From Maribacter polysiphoniae (lineage in GTDB: Bacteria > Bacteroidota > Bacteroidia > Flavobacteriales > Flavobacteriaceae), in NCBI RefSeq assembly GCF_003148665.1, contig NZ_QGGQ01000005.1, positions 62,001 to 126,000 of the forward strand: 64,000 nt of DNA, given 5' to 3'. The position numbers and the translations under genes are program-made. Below are positions 16,769 to 25,204 of the stretch, piece by piece (the first letter of the stretch is position 1; each line of letters starts with the position of its first letter). The notes below the pieces were generated by a model. The model was not told the DNA's origin, searched no databases, and saw nothing but the letters and a program-made list of their open reading frames with translations.

Positions 16769-17729
16769 GTTTGGGGGTTTTTTTCCTTTCTTTTCTGGTG
16801 TTTCCCAAAACCCATTCGTATAGTTTGTCAGCATCCTCCTTATTACAAAGTTGTGTTCCTGTGTGTAGGGTTGCCGCTGTACCACAGGCGACACCATATT
16901 TTATGGCCTCGCCTAACGATTTTTCATTTGACAGGCTGTGGACAATACCTGCGACCATACTGTCCCCAGCACCAATGGCACTTTCTTGGTGCACCGTTGG
17001 GGCAGGTATATGCTCCAATTTGTTGCCGTGGGCCCAAAGCGCTCCTTTCGCGCCCAATGAGATGACCAATACCTTGCATTTGTATGTTTCCAAAAACTTT
17101 TTGGCTAAGGTGTCGAGTTGAAGTACCGAGATGGAAGGAACCCCCATTATGGTGCTGAACTCGCCTAAATTGGGTTTCATAAGGTATATATTCGCTTTCA
17201 TGCTGGGTAGTAAGGCTACACCTGATGTGTCCAATATGAATTTTGCATTTTTTTTATCCGCGATTTTGGATATTTCCACATAGAAATCCACGGGGACATC
17301 CTGAGGTAGTTTTCCGCTAACAACCATAAAGTCATCGAATTGTAAATTTTCTTCCAAGAAGGTCAATATGGCTAATAGTTCTTCATTCTTAACCTTGGGC
17401 CCGGGTACCCCAAATCGATATTGAAGTTGGGTATTCGTATCGGTAACCGATAGGTTTTCACGGGTCCAACCTTCGATGGAAATGACTTCCTGCTCTATTC
17501 CTTCCTCGGCAACCAAGTGTTGTAAATGGGCTCCGGTAGGTCCTCCTGCCAGATACATACACAGTGAGTCGCCCCCTAGTTTTTTTAGGGCACGCGACAC
17601 ATTAATGCCGCCACCCCCTGCAAAATAGGCGGGAGTCGCACATCTCAATTTTTTATTGGGGACTATTCCTGCCACAGAAGTGTCCTTGTCTACAACAGGA
17701 TTCATGGTAAGTGTGATTATCTTTTTCAT
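16761..17729 (-). CDS. pfkB: 6-phosphofructokinase 2 (PfkB family)
   Basis: A 322-residue ribokinase-fold sugar kinase. It aligns by eye with E. coli Pfk-2 throughout: TLTMNPVVDKDT at the N-terminus, the substrate motif KLRCATPAYFAGGGGINVSR, the WTRENL segment, VVSGKLPQDV, and the catalytic anion hole/base GAGDSMVAG. It phosphorylates fructose-6-phosphate or a related hexose phosphate, allowing glycolytic flux without the allosteric PfkA. In mycobacteria a PfkB-type kinase belongs to the hypoxia regulon; here the gene also has a FNR-like promoter. Tagatose-6-phosphate kinase activity is an alternative. Confidence 0.9.
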   Translation of the reverse strand: MKKIITLTMNPVVDKDTSVAGIVPNKKLRCATPAYFAGGGGINVSRALKKLGGDSLCMYLAGGPTGAHLQHLVAEEGIEQEVISIEGWTRENLSVTDTNTQLQYRFGVPGPKVKNEELLAILTFLEENLQFDDFMVVSGKLPQDVPVDFYVEISKIADKKNAKFILDTSGVALLPSMKANIYLMKPNLGEFSTIMGVPSISVLQLDTLAKKFLETYKCKVLVISLGAKGALWAHGNKLEHIPAPTVHQESAIGAGDSMVAGIVHSLSNEKSLGEAIKYGVACGTAATLHTGTQLCNKEDADKLYEWVLGNTRKERKKTPKLI

Positions 17730-17826
17730 TTGATATATATTAGGAACTCCTTTTCAATGTGGTTACTAGATAGCCATGAATGGCATGGGTATCCTAGTAC
17801 GCGATGATTTCTGTTTTATTAATGGC

Positions 17827-17869
17827 CAAAGTTCTTCGTCTTTCACTGGTTTAACAATGATACAGATCA
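17827..17869 (-). promoter_or_regulatory. FNR-like box with promoter for pfkB
   Basis: Reverse strand: TGATCTGTATCA (17858-17869), 23 bp, then GAACTTTG (17827-17834), which matches the -7 element except for its first base. The expected start near 17822 gives a leader of about 90 nt before the ATG at 17729. The 416-bp gap between pfkB and the S2P gene holds this box and the one at 17931. Confidence 0.6.
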
Positions 17870-17930
17870 GTTAGGCGCCACTACCCAAACAAAGGTTTCA
17901 AATGATTTGTATTTGGGTTATGGCACCTCC

Positions 17931-17973
17931 TGATTCATATCATTTCAAAATTTTAGTGATCATAATACCTTAA
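17931..17973 (+). promoter_or_regulatory. FNR-like box with promoter for the S2P protease gene
   Basis: TGATTCATATCA (17931-17942), 23 bp, then TACCTTAA (17966-17973), a partial -7 match. The leader before the protease ATG at 18146 would be about 165 nt and holds an unrecognised 28-codon ATG frame at 18047-18133. Confidence 0.5.
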
Positions 17974-18145
17974 CCCGAAACAAATCATTGACATAGGTAA
18001 GTGGCTTTCACAAATGCACTTGGTGGCCACATTGATTCCATAAAGGATGGCAGATGTTTTTTTAAAGGGGGATATCGGTTGGGAGAAGTGCATTACGTAT
18101 GATTTTGAGGTATTGGCAAACGGGATTCGATAAATAAGTAGAACG

Positions 18146-19237
18146 ATGAAAGGATCATTACAGATAGGGAAGGTATCCGGTATAAGGATTATGGTACACT
18201 GGACATTTTTGTTCATCTTGGTTTGGGTGGTGTTTTTGGAATTGGAAAGAGGGGGTACTCTGGAAACGGTCTTGTTTAATCTGGCCTTTATTTTGGTGAT
18301 TTTTTTCTGTGTGGTACTACACGAATTGGGTCACGGTTTGATGGCAAAGCGTTTTGGTATAAGGACAAAGAAGATAACCCTGTTGCCCATTGGGGGTATT
18401 GCCAGTTTGGAAGAGGTGCCCGAAAACCCGAAACAGGAACTTATGGTTTCCCTTGCCGGTCCCTTGGTGAATTTACTGATAGCGGTGGTTTTGTATTTTG
18501 CCATTCCCGTACAAGGTTTTTTGGAATTGCATATAGCGGAGTTGCTCGACGCATTGAGCAAACTAACGTTGAGTAATTTTCTCTTTTATACCTTTTTAGC
18601 GAATTTGAGTCTTTTGGTCTTTAACCTTATTCCAGCCTTTCCCATGGATGGGGGCCGTGTGCTACGGGCATTGCTGGCCATGAGGACCGATAGGGTAAGG
18701 GCAACCCAGATTGCAGCGAATATAGGTCAGGCCATAGCCGTTGTTTTTCTATTGCTGGGTATGTTGTTCAATCCGTTTTTGATAATTATAGCCCTATTCA
18801 TTTTTTTAGGGGCATATGGTGAGAATAAGATGGTGCAGCAATTGACACTATTGAAAGGACATACCGTAAAAGAGGCGATGTTGACCCAGATAACCTTGTT
18901 AAAGCCTGATGATACCATGGAGAAGGTCGTAGATCTTATTCTTTCCGGGACAGAAAGGGATTTTATCGTAGAGGAGCATAATATACCCGTGGGAATATTG
19001 ACAAATGCCGATATTATCAAAAATTCCAAAAACAGAAAAGAGCAGGTTGGGGCGATCATGAATACTTCCTTTAAGACCATCAAATGGGATGCACAGCTTA
19101 AGGATGTATTGCGTACGGTTGAACTAAAGAAAGCCTATTTTTTCCCCGTATTGAATAATGAGGGGCAACTCGTTGGTGCCATTGATATGGTGAACATCAA
19201 TGAATTTATCCTTTTACAATCTAAATTGGATTATTGA
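18146..19237 (+). CDS. Site-2 protease (M50) with C-terminal CBS domains
   Basis: A 363-residue intramembrane zinc metalloprotease. The N-terminal half has several membrane helices with the zinc motif HELGH at 59-63 and the third ligand region PAFPMDGGRVLRA (Asp near 168). The C-terminal 120 residues form two CBS motifs (about 245-300 and 305-355), which usually sense adenine nucleotides. This M50-plus-CBS architecture matches mycobacterial Rip3 (Rv2625c), a hypoxia-regulon protein. The target is unknown. It is a single gene flanked by its own promoter and the dodecin promoter. Confidence 0.9.
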   Translation: MKGSLQIGKVSGIRIMVHWTFLFILVWVVFLELERGGTLETVLFNLAFILVIFFCVVLHELGHGLMAKRFGIRTKKITLLPIGGIASLEEVPENPKQELMVSLAGPLVNLLIAVVLYFAIPVQGFLELHIAELLDALSKLTLSNFLFYTFLANLSLLVFNLIPAFPMDGGRVLRALLAMRTDRVRATQIAANIGQAIAVVFLLLGMLFNPFLIIIALFIFLGAYGENKMVQQLTLLKGHTVKEAMLTQITLLKPDDTMEKVVDLILSGTERDFIVEEHNIPVGILTNADIIKNSKNRKEQVGAIMNTSFKTIKWDAQLKDVLRTVELKKAYFFPVLNNEGQLVGAIDMVNINEFILLQSKLDY

Positions 19238-19299
19238 TGAGGTAAAACGAATCGTTGGGTTTTTTAAAGAATCCGTTTCTTGCCACAATGGCCCAATAG

Positions 19300-19342
19300 T
19301 GATACAGATCATTTCATGGGATATCTTTCCGAGGTACATTGC
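19300..19342 (+). promoter_or_regulatory. FNR-like box with promoter for dodecin
   Basis: TGATACAGATCA (19300-19311), 23 bp, then TACATTGC (19335-19342). The box is identical in core to the forward-strand sequence of the pfkB box. The expected start near 19347 leaves a leader of about 27 nt. Confidence 0.55.
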
Positions 19343-19373
19343 TTCCTGTATTAATCATAAAACATAATGTATC

Positions 19374-19580
19374 ATGGCAGTATTAAAAGTTATCGAAATC
19401 CTGGGAAATTCAACAGTCAGTTTTGAAGATGCTGTACGCAATGTTGTCGAAGAGGCTTCAACTACGGTTAAGGACATTAGATCGGTCTATATCCAAGATA
19501 TGCAAGTTACCGTCAAGGACAATCAGATTGCGGAATACAGGGTAAACACCAAAGTCAGTTTTGGTATTATGCAGGATTGA
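19374..19580 (+). CDS. Dodecin (flavin-binding)
   Basis: A 68-residue protein that matches the dodecin family along its whole length: VLKVIEILGNSTVSFEDAV, the helix with VEEASTTVKDIRSVYI, then QDMQVTVKDNQIAEYRVN-K-SF. Dodecins form dodecameric shells that store or buffer flavins. The aromatic residue that usually stacks on the isoalloxazine ring (often Trp in the first loop) is Phe here (SFEDA), which may favour other ligands. Single gene with its own FNR-like promoter. Confidence 0.92.
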   Translation: MAVLKVIEILGNSTVSFEDAVRNVVEEASTTVKDIRSVYIQDMQVTVKDNQIAEYRVNTKVSFGIMQD

Positions 19581-19608
19581 GGTCGCACCTAGAAATCGCG
19601 GTATTTTC

Positions 19609-19642
19609 AAAGGCATGTTTCAAATTTTAAATGTGCCTTTTT
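19609..19642. terminator. Bidirectional terminator between dodecin and phosphoribosyltransferase
   Basis: AAAGGCA (19609-19615) pairs with TGCCTTT, followed by further T residues to 19642, with inner TTT/AAA pairing. It lies between convergent genes, and its right arm covers the stop codon of the phosphoribosyltransferase gene. Confidence 0.55.
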
Positions 19643-20295
19643 GTATTGGGTTTGATTTCTCTTGAAGTATTGGCTTGCTCCAGCCATTGTATGGCCTCTT
19701 CATCCGATACTTGTGGGAAATCCTCATAAAACTGGCCTACAGCCCTGAAATTTATTGGTGTTAGCAAGCAAATGACCTTATCGATATTAGGGTTGGTTTT
19801 TAACAGCTGTATTCCCGAACTGGGTGCTACGGGTATGGCGACGATGATTTTGGCCGGACATTGTTTTTTTACCATGGCTATGGTCGCTAAAAGGGTGTTG
19901 CCTGTGGCTATGCCATCATCTACAATGATAACGGTCTTGTTCTTTAGATTCCCAGGGGGTCTATGTTTGTGGTATCGTTCGTGTCTTGCCTTAAGGATTT
20001 TTCGAATTCGGGTCGTTTCCGCATCGATGTATTCCTGGGGTATGGTAACGGTATCTAAGAAAAAGGTGTCATCAAGACCCACGGCACCTATGGCATATTC
20101 CTTTTGAAACGGATGGCCTATTTTTTTGGTCAATACGATGTCTAGAGGTGCATTTAAGGTGTTTGCCACAATAGCTGCTACAGGAAGCCCGCCACGGGGA
20201 ATGGCCAATACGACCAATGACTTATGCTTATACGGCAATAATTCCTTGGCCAATTGGCTCCCTGCTTCCATTCTATTTTTAAACATGGCCTCCAA
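19627..20295 (-). CDS. Phosphoribosyltransferase-domain protein
   Basis: A 222-residue type I PRTase-fold protein. The PRPP loop VIIVDDGIATGNTLLA is near residues 124-139, and an upstream LTKKIGHPFQKEYAIGAV segment provides the basic pyrophosphate-binding loop. It belongs to the group of uncharacterised PRTases often fused or adjacent to a dienelactone-hydrolase-like protein. Here the upstream hydrolase gene overlaps it by 17 bp, so the two are translationally coupled. The substrate is unknown. Confidence 0.85.
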   Translation of the reverse strand: MEAMFKNRMEAGSQLAKELLPYKHKSLVVLAIPRGGLPVAAIVANTLNAPLDIVLTKKIGHPFQKEYAIGAVGLDDTFFLDTVTIPQEYIDAETTRIRKILKARHERYHKHRPPGNLKNKTVIIVDDGIATGNTLLATIAMVKKQCPAKIIVAIPVAPSSGIQLLKTNPNIDKVICLLTPINFRAVGQFYEDFPQVSDEEAIQWLEQANTSREIKPNTKRHI

Positions 20296-20950
20296 TTTTT
20301 TCCGGCACTAGATTTTCTTTGAACCAATTAGAGGTTATATGGGCGACTTCCTGCAATTTGCCAGCTTCCTCAAATAAATGGGAGGCATTCGGGATTATTT
20401 TAAGGTTTCGCGTACAGTTCAATTTTTGATAGGCCCTTTCGTTTTGTTTGATTACCTCAACATCTAAACCTCCAACAATCAATAAGGTGGGTGCGTTTAC
20501 CATCGTTAAATCCTGTAAAGCCATATCGGGTCTTCCGCCCCGTGATACCACGGCTTTTATTTGGTCACCTAGAATTGCGGCAGAACGTAAGGCTGATGCA
20601 GCTCCAGTACTGGCTCCAAAATATCCAATGGGTAAGTGTTTGGTTTCCTCCTGTTGTTGTATCCATTTGGTAACATTGATAAGGCGCGTGGTAAGAAGGT
20701 CAATGTTTAAACGGTTTTCGGCATTGTTGGCTTCTTCCTCGGTCAATTGATCAAAGAGTAAGGTTGCCAAACCTTTTTGCTGCAGTAATACGGCAACGAA
20801 ATTGTTTCGGGGACTATGGTGGCTACTTCCGCTACCGTGTGAGAAAATTACGAGGCCAATTGCTTTTTCGGGAACGACCAGTTTCCCCTCCAATTCAACA
20901 TCTGCCAACTTAATGGTGATTGATTTGTTGATTCTTGATGATTCTGACAT
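20279..20950 (-). CDS. Dienelactone hydrolase-like alpha/beta hydrolase
   Basis: A 223-residue alpha/beta hydrolase. The oxyanion region is VIFSHGSGSSHHSPRN, the nucleophile elbow is GYFGASTGAA (Ser in G-x-S-x-G), an acidic residue follows in VGGLDVEVI, and the His is in NASHLFEE. It overlaps the phosphoribosyltransferase gene. In several bacteria these two activities occur as one fused protein, so they probably act on one pathway. It likely shares the Usp transcript that starts at 21.92 kb, since no separate promoter is apparent in the 98-bp gap. Confidence 0.85.
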   Translation of the reverse strand: MSESSRINKSITIKLADVELEGKLVVPEKAIGLVIFSHGSGSSHHSPRNNFVAVLLQQKGLATLLFDQLTEEEANNAENRLNIDLLTTRLINVTKWIQQQEETKHLPIGYFGASTGAASALRSAAILGDQIKAVVSRGGRPDMALQDLTMVNAPTLLIVGGLDVEVIKQNERAYQKLNCTRNLKIIPNASHLFEEAGKLQEVAHITSNWFKENLVPEKIGGHV

Positions 20951-21048
20951 TATTTAAAAATTTATTGCCTTGCCCATATCGGATTTATGTGAATCGATGT
21001 TAAAAGAGGTACCGGTCAGAAAATCTTTTGGTGCAAAGTTTTATAAGG

Positions 21049-21900
21049 TTAGTTTTTGATATTTTTTTTATGGTAACTGAGAAGGGGGATATGGCTTTCA
21101 GACTTCATCCGTTTAACCAGATCCCTATGTTTAAGATCCTTGATAAGGCTATGGCCTTCACGTTCAAGCATGGCCACCATATCCGGGGCTACTTCGTCAA
21201 TGTACGACTGTAAGGTTTCAAATACATCCTTACCATATCTAAGGTCAAAGTGAATGTTCTCATAAATGACCTTATGGTGTAACATGTCTTTAAACCATTT
21301 TAATTGGTCCTCGCTGGTTGTCCTGTCCTTGGATGAAATATGTACTAAGTGCAATTCAATATCCAAGGGTTCGGCCAATTGGATCATTTTTTCAACGGTG
21401 AAAATATCCGCACCTTCAAAATCGGTGGCATACACCATTTTTTTTATGCCTTGGAAATCCACATCATTGGGGACTGCCAATATAGGGCAAGGGGCATTAT
21501 CGATTAATGCTGCGGTAGTACTGCCTAGAAATGCCTCCTTTAAACGACTCCCCCCTTTGGCGCCAACAACAATAAGGTCGGCTTTGACTTCCAAAGCATT
21601 TTTAATGATGATTTCACCTATGGGTTTTCCTTCGTCTATTTGGTACGTAATGTCAAGGTCCTCGGGAGGTTCCTTTAAATGTTCAGCACAGAAAGCCAAT
21701 AACTTTTCACGATGTTCGGCAAAAGCCCTTACTTCCATACGGGAATAAGTGTTTGAAACCGTGCTGGCGAACGTCATCGGTAATTCAAAGACGTGAAGAA
21801 CAACAAGTTTGGCATGCAGTTCCTGGCTAAGGGCATGGGCAAAAAGTAAAGCGGCCACTGAGTTTTGAGAGAAATCAGTAGCGTATAAAAAAGTCTTCAT
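21049..21900 (-). CDS. Universal stress protein, tandem UspA domains
   Basis: A 283-residue two-domain Usp closely similar to the product of 13287-14162 (compare YATDFSQNSVAALLFAHAL and the shared EHLKEPPEDL/KPIGEII pattern). The first domain has VGAKGGSRLKEAFLGSTTAAL as nucleotide loop; the second opens with MVYATDFEGADIF. The two paralogues point away from the pfkB/S2P core on either side. It is probably the first gene of a three-gene transcript with the hydrolase and phosphoribosyltransferase. Confidence 0.9.
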   Translation of the reverse strand: MKTFLYATDFSQNSVAALLFAHALSQELHAKLVVLHVFELPMTFASTVSNTYSRMEVRAFAEHREKLLAFCAEHLKEPPEDLDITYQIDEGKPIGEIIIKNALEVKADLIVVGAKGGSRLKEAFLGSTTAALIDNAPCPILAVPNDVDFQGIKKMVYATDFEGADIFTVEKMIQLAEPLDIELHLVHISSKDRTTSEDQLKWFKDMLHHKVIYENIHFDLRYGKDVFETLQSYIDEVAPDMVAMLEREGHSLIKDLKHRDLVKRMKSESHIPLLSYHKKNIKN

Positions 21901-21920
21901 CTTTTGGTTTTTTAATGCTC

Positions 21921-21963
21921 TAAAGGTAATGTTGGCCGAAGGCCCATGAAATGATGTGCGTCA
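21921..21963 (-). promoter_or_regulatory. FNR-like box with promoter for the usp/hydrolase/PRTase operon
   Basis: Reverse strand: TGACGCACATCA (21952-21963), 23 bp, then TACCTTTA (21921-21928). The expected start near 21916 gives a leader of about 15 nt. A second box 20 bp away serves the opposite strand, mirroring the 13.2-kb arrangement. Confidence 0.65.
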
Positions 21964-21983
21964 GTCAATAAATAGGTAAGGGA

Positions 21984-22026
21984 TGATGTAGGTCATTTTG
22001 ATTATGACGGGTGCTGGTTATTTTTG
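21984..22026 (+). promoter_or_regulatory. FNR-like box with promoter for the 74-residue/ArsC-like operon
   Basis: TGATGTAGGTCA (21984-21995), 23 bp, then a perfect -7 element TATTTTTG (22019-22026). The expected start near 22031 gives a leader of about 40 nt. Confidence 0.7.
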
Positions 22027-22070
22027 TTTGTTAGAGGGATGGATGCCTAAGAAGGAATAAAGACAGAAAC

Positions 22071-22295
22071 ATGAACAATACAAATGACATACTTACGAAA
22101 ATTGTACAATTGACTACAGAGATTGAAACTGATTATCCTGAGTTGTATCGTCTTTTGGAAGAGAATCCAATGACTTTGCCATCAGAGCCTCATCCTGAAG
22201 TAGACAAAAATGAGCTTGAGGACTATTTACAAAGTTTACAGCAATTACTTGGCAATCATTTGAGGACACACAGGAAGGTTCACGGAATACTATAG
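22071..22295 (+). CDS. Small acidic helical protein, unknown function
   Basis: A 74-residue acidic protein, Leu/Glu-rich, with no signal peptide. It opens with two short helices, has a Pro-containing linker (PSEPHPEVD) and ends with a Leu/Gln/His-rich helix. It is not a recognised family. It lies 3 bp before the ArsC-like gene under a FNR-like promoter, and the tight spacing and regulation support it being real. Confidence 0.65.
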   Translation: MNNTNDILTKIVQLTTEIETDYPELYRLLEENPMTLPSEPHPEVDKNELEDYLQSLQQLLGNHLRTHRKVHGIL

Positions 22296-22298
22296 AAA

Positions 22299-22664
22299 AT
22301 GGGAGAAATCGCTACATCGGAAAGACAGATTACCCTATACTGCAATTCCAATTCCAGCAGGGCAAGGCAGACCTTGGCCTTTGCCAAAGCAGAAGGGGTA
22401 CCCGTATTGGTGGTTGATATGCTTAAAACCAAGATAACTGGAACACAAATCGTTGAATTGGCCGACAGGTTAGGCGTAGATATCAAGGATTTGGTCAACC
22501 AAGACCATCCTTCGTATACTATAAAATTCGAACATCACGATTTATCATCCGAGGACTGGATAAAAATGATTCAGAACAACCCCGGGATTATGAAACAGCC
22601 GATTGCATTACGGGGTGACATTACGATTTTGGTGGAGACCCCATCCGATATCATTAAAATTTAA
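22299..22664 (+). CDS. ArsC/Spx-family thioredoxin-fold protein lacking the usual active-site Cys
   Basis: A 121-residue protein of the ArsC-like group: ITLYCNSNSSRARQTLAFAKA corresponds to the active-site loop, and a later KQPIALRGD segment to the cis-Pro and arginine region. In ArsC the loop reads N-x-x-C-x-x-S/A-R; here the Cys position is Ser, while a Cys sits three residues earlier. It is therefore unlikely to be a standard arsenate reductase and may bind glutathione or a partner protein. Second gene of an operon with the 74-residue protein. Confidence 0.7.
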   Translation: MGEIATSERQITLYCNSNSSRARQTLAFAKAEGVPVLVVDMLKTKITGTQIVELADRLGVDIKDLVNQDHPSYTIKFEHHDLSSEDWIKMIQNNPGIMKQPIALRGDITILVETPSDIIKI

Positions 22665-22731
22665 CTTGTCCGGTTAATGGGGGCAAAGACCCTTATGGGC
22701 TATGACTTTTTATTTCAGAATACTTCACCAC

Positions 22732-22774
22732 TGATTTAAGTCATTGTTGGAATAAATATTTACACCTAGTTTAC
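22732..22774 (+). promoter_or_regulatory. FNR-like box with promoter for the TerB-like gene
   Basis: TGATTTAAGTCA (22732-22743), 23 bp, then TAGTTTAC (22767-22774), a partial -7 match. The expected start near 22779 leaves about 28 nt before the ATG at 22807. Confidence 0.55.
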
Positions 22775-22806
22775 CCAATAATACCCATACTATAAAATCG
22801 CATGGA

Positions 22807-23205
22807 ATGTCTATTTTAGAAGCCTATGAATCCGGGGAACATATAAGTAATGTCGCGCACTTTGCGACCATGGTGAAGTTGGCCAATATAGATGGACCCA
22901 TCAATTCGGATGAGGAAATTGTTTTAAAGCGTTTGGCCTTTAAACTTGATGTTTCAGAAGAGGAGGTTAAGGCTGTCCTAAAATATCCGGGAAATTATCC
23001 ATTGATTCCACCTTACACACTTGAAGACCGCATTGAACGGTTGAATGATCTCTTTGAAATCATTAATGCAGACCACATTATTGATGTACAAGAGCGTAAA
23101 ATGATTTATAAATATGCCATTGGCTTAGGCTTTTCTTCGGAGCATGCCAATAGGGAAATTGAAAATTATATCCTATGTTTTGGTGGGGGAGGTAAGGGCT
23201 ATTAA
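22807..23205 (+). CDS. TerB-like protein
   Basis: A 132-residue all-alpha protein of the TerB/tellurite-resistance superfamily. The first helix region reads VAHFATMVKLANIDGPINSDEE, with the acidic I-D-G-x-I-x-x-x-E pattern that binds metal in TerB, and a second acidic helix contains VQERKMIYKYA. It ends in a Gly-rich tail. Its role is unknown; proteins of this family are associated with envelope stress sensing. Single gene, last member of the left-hand low-oxygen island. Confidence 0.75.
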   Translation: MSILEAYESGEHISNVAHFATMVKLANIDGPINSDEEIVLKRLAFKLDVSEEEVKAVLKYPGNYPLIPPYTLEDRIERLNDLFEIINADHIIDVQERKMIYKYAIGLGFSSEHANREIENYILCFGGGGKGY

Positions 23206-23494
23206 AACGAAAACATTCCAAAGCCTAAAAAGTAAGATGCGATTACCCCATTTTATATAGCCATATTATCTTATGTTCTTGAGTAATGGAGGCAATTTAC
23301 CCAGTACAATGGGGAGTCTTGTAAAGAAGGATGCTAAGGGTACTTTAGTATAGTTGAATCAATTCAGATACTAAAATTTTCGTATAGGACTTTACGTAAT
23401 TCAAATATTTTGCAATCAATAAGGGGTATAATCGTAATTATTGGCCTTTCTTTTTTGAAAAACCTCACAATCAGTATTAAAATTGAATTATTTA

Positions 23495-23508
23495 CGAAAT
23501 CGCTTTCG
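23495..23508. promoter_or_regulatory. Probable LacI-family operator upstream of xylB
   Basis: The 14-bp inverted repeat CGAAATCGCTTTCG contains the LacI/GalR core AAnCGnTT. It lies in the 506-bp gap ahead of the xylose operon, about 155 bp upstream of the predicted -7 element, and is the natural target for the LacI-type regulator at 28004-29035. The distance could allow looping or a second promoter. Confidence 0.5.
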
Positions 23509-23624
23509 AAAATTTTAGTAAATATGGATTGTTCTTGAAACCACCATAAAACCGTGCTTTTTCGTGTCGTTTGATCACTAGGTGTGAATTTAGGTAAATG
23601 GTGCTTTTGCCGACCTACGCCCGT

Positions 23625-23659
23625 AGGTTTCGTTTCAAAGGAACTTTATAATACATTTG
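23625..23659 (+). promoter_or_regulatory. Probable xyl operon promoter
   Basis: A perfect bacteroidetal -7 element TACATTTG (23652-23659) lies about 20 bp after a TTTC that can serve as the -33 element. Transcription would start near 23665. A GC-rich inverted repeat, CCTACG/CGTAGG (about 23613-23627), lies just upstream. No FNR-like box is present, unlike the promoters to the left. Confidence 0.5.
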
Positions 23660-23711
23660 AGTATGGTGTAACCCTTTTGGCACCCTTCTAAACATAAAAC
23701 TCAAGAAAACT

Positions 23712-25196
23712 ATGTATTATTTAGGATTGGATATTGGTAGTTCTTCAATAAAGGCAGCGTTGGTTGACATGGCCACAGGAAAGAGTGTCGGGGTAGTGCA
23801 AGAGCCTGAAACGGAAATGGGGATGTTGGCCGTTAAAAATGGATGGGCCGAGCAACACCCTGATGATTGGTGGAAACATGTTTGTGCTGCCATTTCAAAA
23901 CTCGAAACCAATTATAATATTCCGAAATCAGAAATAAAGGGTATTGGTATTTCATACCAGATGCACGGACTTGTTTTGGTCGATAAGGACGGTAATGCTT
24001 TAAGACCATCGATTATTTGGTGCGATAGCAGGGCCGTTGAAATCGGGAATAGTGCATTCGAGGAAATAGGGGAGGAAAAATGCAATGGGCATCTATTGAA
24101 CTCTCCATCCAATTTTACAGCTTCAAAATTAAAATGGGTCAAGGATAATGAGCCCGAAATCTATAAGAAGGTATATAAGTTCATGCTTCCTGGTGATTAT
24201 ATTGCCTACAGGTTATCCAATGAAATGACTACGACCATCTCCGGTCTGTCAGAAGGTATTTTCTGGGATTTCAAGAATGACGAGATCGCCGATTTTCTTC
24301 TGGATCATTACGGTATTGAAAAATCAATGGTCCCCGATATTGTCGAGACTTTTGGTTTACAATGTAGTGTAAGCGCTGAAGGGGGGAAGGAAAGTGGGAT
24401 AGCTGCAGGTACACCCATCTATTATAGGGCAGGGGACCAGCCCAACAATGCCCTTTCGCTAAACGTGTTCAATCCTGGGGAAGTTGCCGGTACAGGGGGT
24501 ACATCGGGGGTTTTCTACGCGGTGACCGATAGCCTCTCTGTGAAGGAAAGTTCCCGTGTGAATAATTTTGCCCATGTAAATTATAAAAAAGGGGCACCAC
24601 CACGTATAGGAAAGTTATTGTGTATTAACGGTGCTGGAATACAGTATCGTTGGATTTTGAATAATCTGGATGTTGAAAGTTATGCCGAAATGAACGATTT
24701 GGCCTCGGAAATCCCTGTGGGGTCCGATGGGGTTTGTATGATTCCTTTTGGAAATGGGGCCGAGCGCATGTTGAATAACAAGGAAGTCGGATCAAGGCTC
24801 GTGAATATAAATCTTAACAATCATGGTAAGGGCCATATTTGTAGGGCGGCACTTGAAGGAATCGCTTTTTCATTCGTTTACGGCATGGAAATTCTAAAAT
24901 CGGATGGAATCAAGATCAATGTATTGCGGGTTGGTAATGATAATTTATTCCGTTCGGAAATATTTTCGAATACCATAGCCACTTTACTTGAACAGGATAT
25001 CGAGATTTACAATACCACTGGAGCAATAGGAGCTGCAAGGGCGGCCGGTTTGCACGATAGTGATTTCGAAAAATTCGGGTCGTATATCATGGAAAATGAT
25101 TATGTAAAGACCTTTAAGCCCGATAAGGACAAATCGTCCTATGTCGAGGCATATCAAAATTGGAAAGAAGAACTGGAATTAATAATACATAAATAA
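23712..25196 (+). CDS. xylB: Xylulokinase
   Basis: A 494-residue FGGY-family sugar kinase that phosphorylates D-xylulose. It opens with [16 protein letters not shown] (phosphate-1 loop), has the [11 protein letters not shown] segment typical of XylB, a GDQPNNALS motif carrying the catalytic Asp, and a [12 protein letters not shown] adenosine-binding region. It is first in an operon 8 bp ahead of xylA. Length is normal for the family. Confidence 0.95.
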   Translation: MYYLGLDIGSSSIKAALVDMATGKSVGVVQEPETEMGMLAVKNGWAEQHPDDWWKHVCAAISKLETNYNIPKSEIKGIGISYQMHGLVLVDKDGNALRPSIIWCDSRAVEIGNSAFEEIGEEKCNGHLLNSPSNFTASKLKWVKDNEPEIYKKVYKFMLPGDYIAYRLSNEMTTTISGLSEGIFWDFKNDEIADFLLDHYGIEKSMVPDIVETFGLQCSVSAEGGKESGIAAGTPIYYRAGDQPNNALSLNVFNPGEVAGTGGTSGVFYAVTDSLSVKESSRVNNFAHVNYKKGAPPRIGKLLCINGAGIQYRWILNNLDVESYAEMNDLASEIPVGSDGVCMIPFGNGAERMLNNKEVGSRLVNINLNNHGKGHICRAALEGIAFSFVYGMEILKSDGIKINVLRVGNDNLFRSEIFSNTIATLLEQDIEIYNTTGAIGAARAAGLHDSDFEKFGSYIMENDYVKTFKPDKDKSSYVEAYQNWKEELELIIHK

Positions 25197-25204
25197 AAGA
25201 TATC

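Noticed and set aside
17953-18216. An 87-codon reverse-strand frame between pfkB and the S2P gene
   Set aside because: It overlaps the start of the S2P gene on the opposite strand and covers a FNR-like promoter.
20951-21048. A FNR-like promoter of its own for the hydrolase gene
   Set aside because: Only a half-site TGACCGGTA is present and no octamer lies at the right distance; the gene is more likely read from the Usp promoter.
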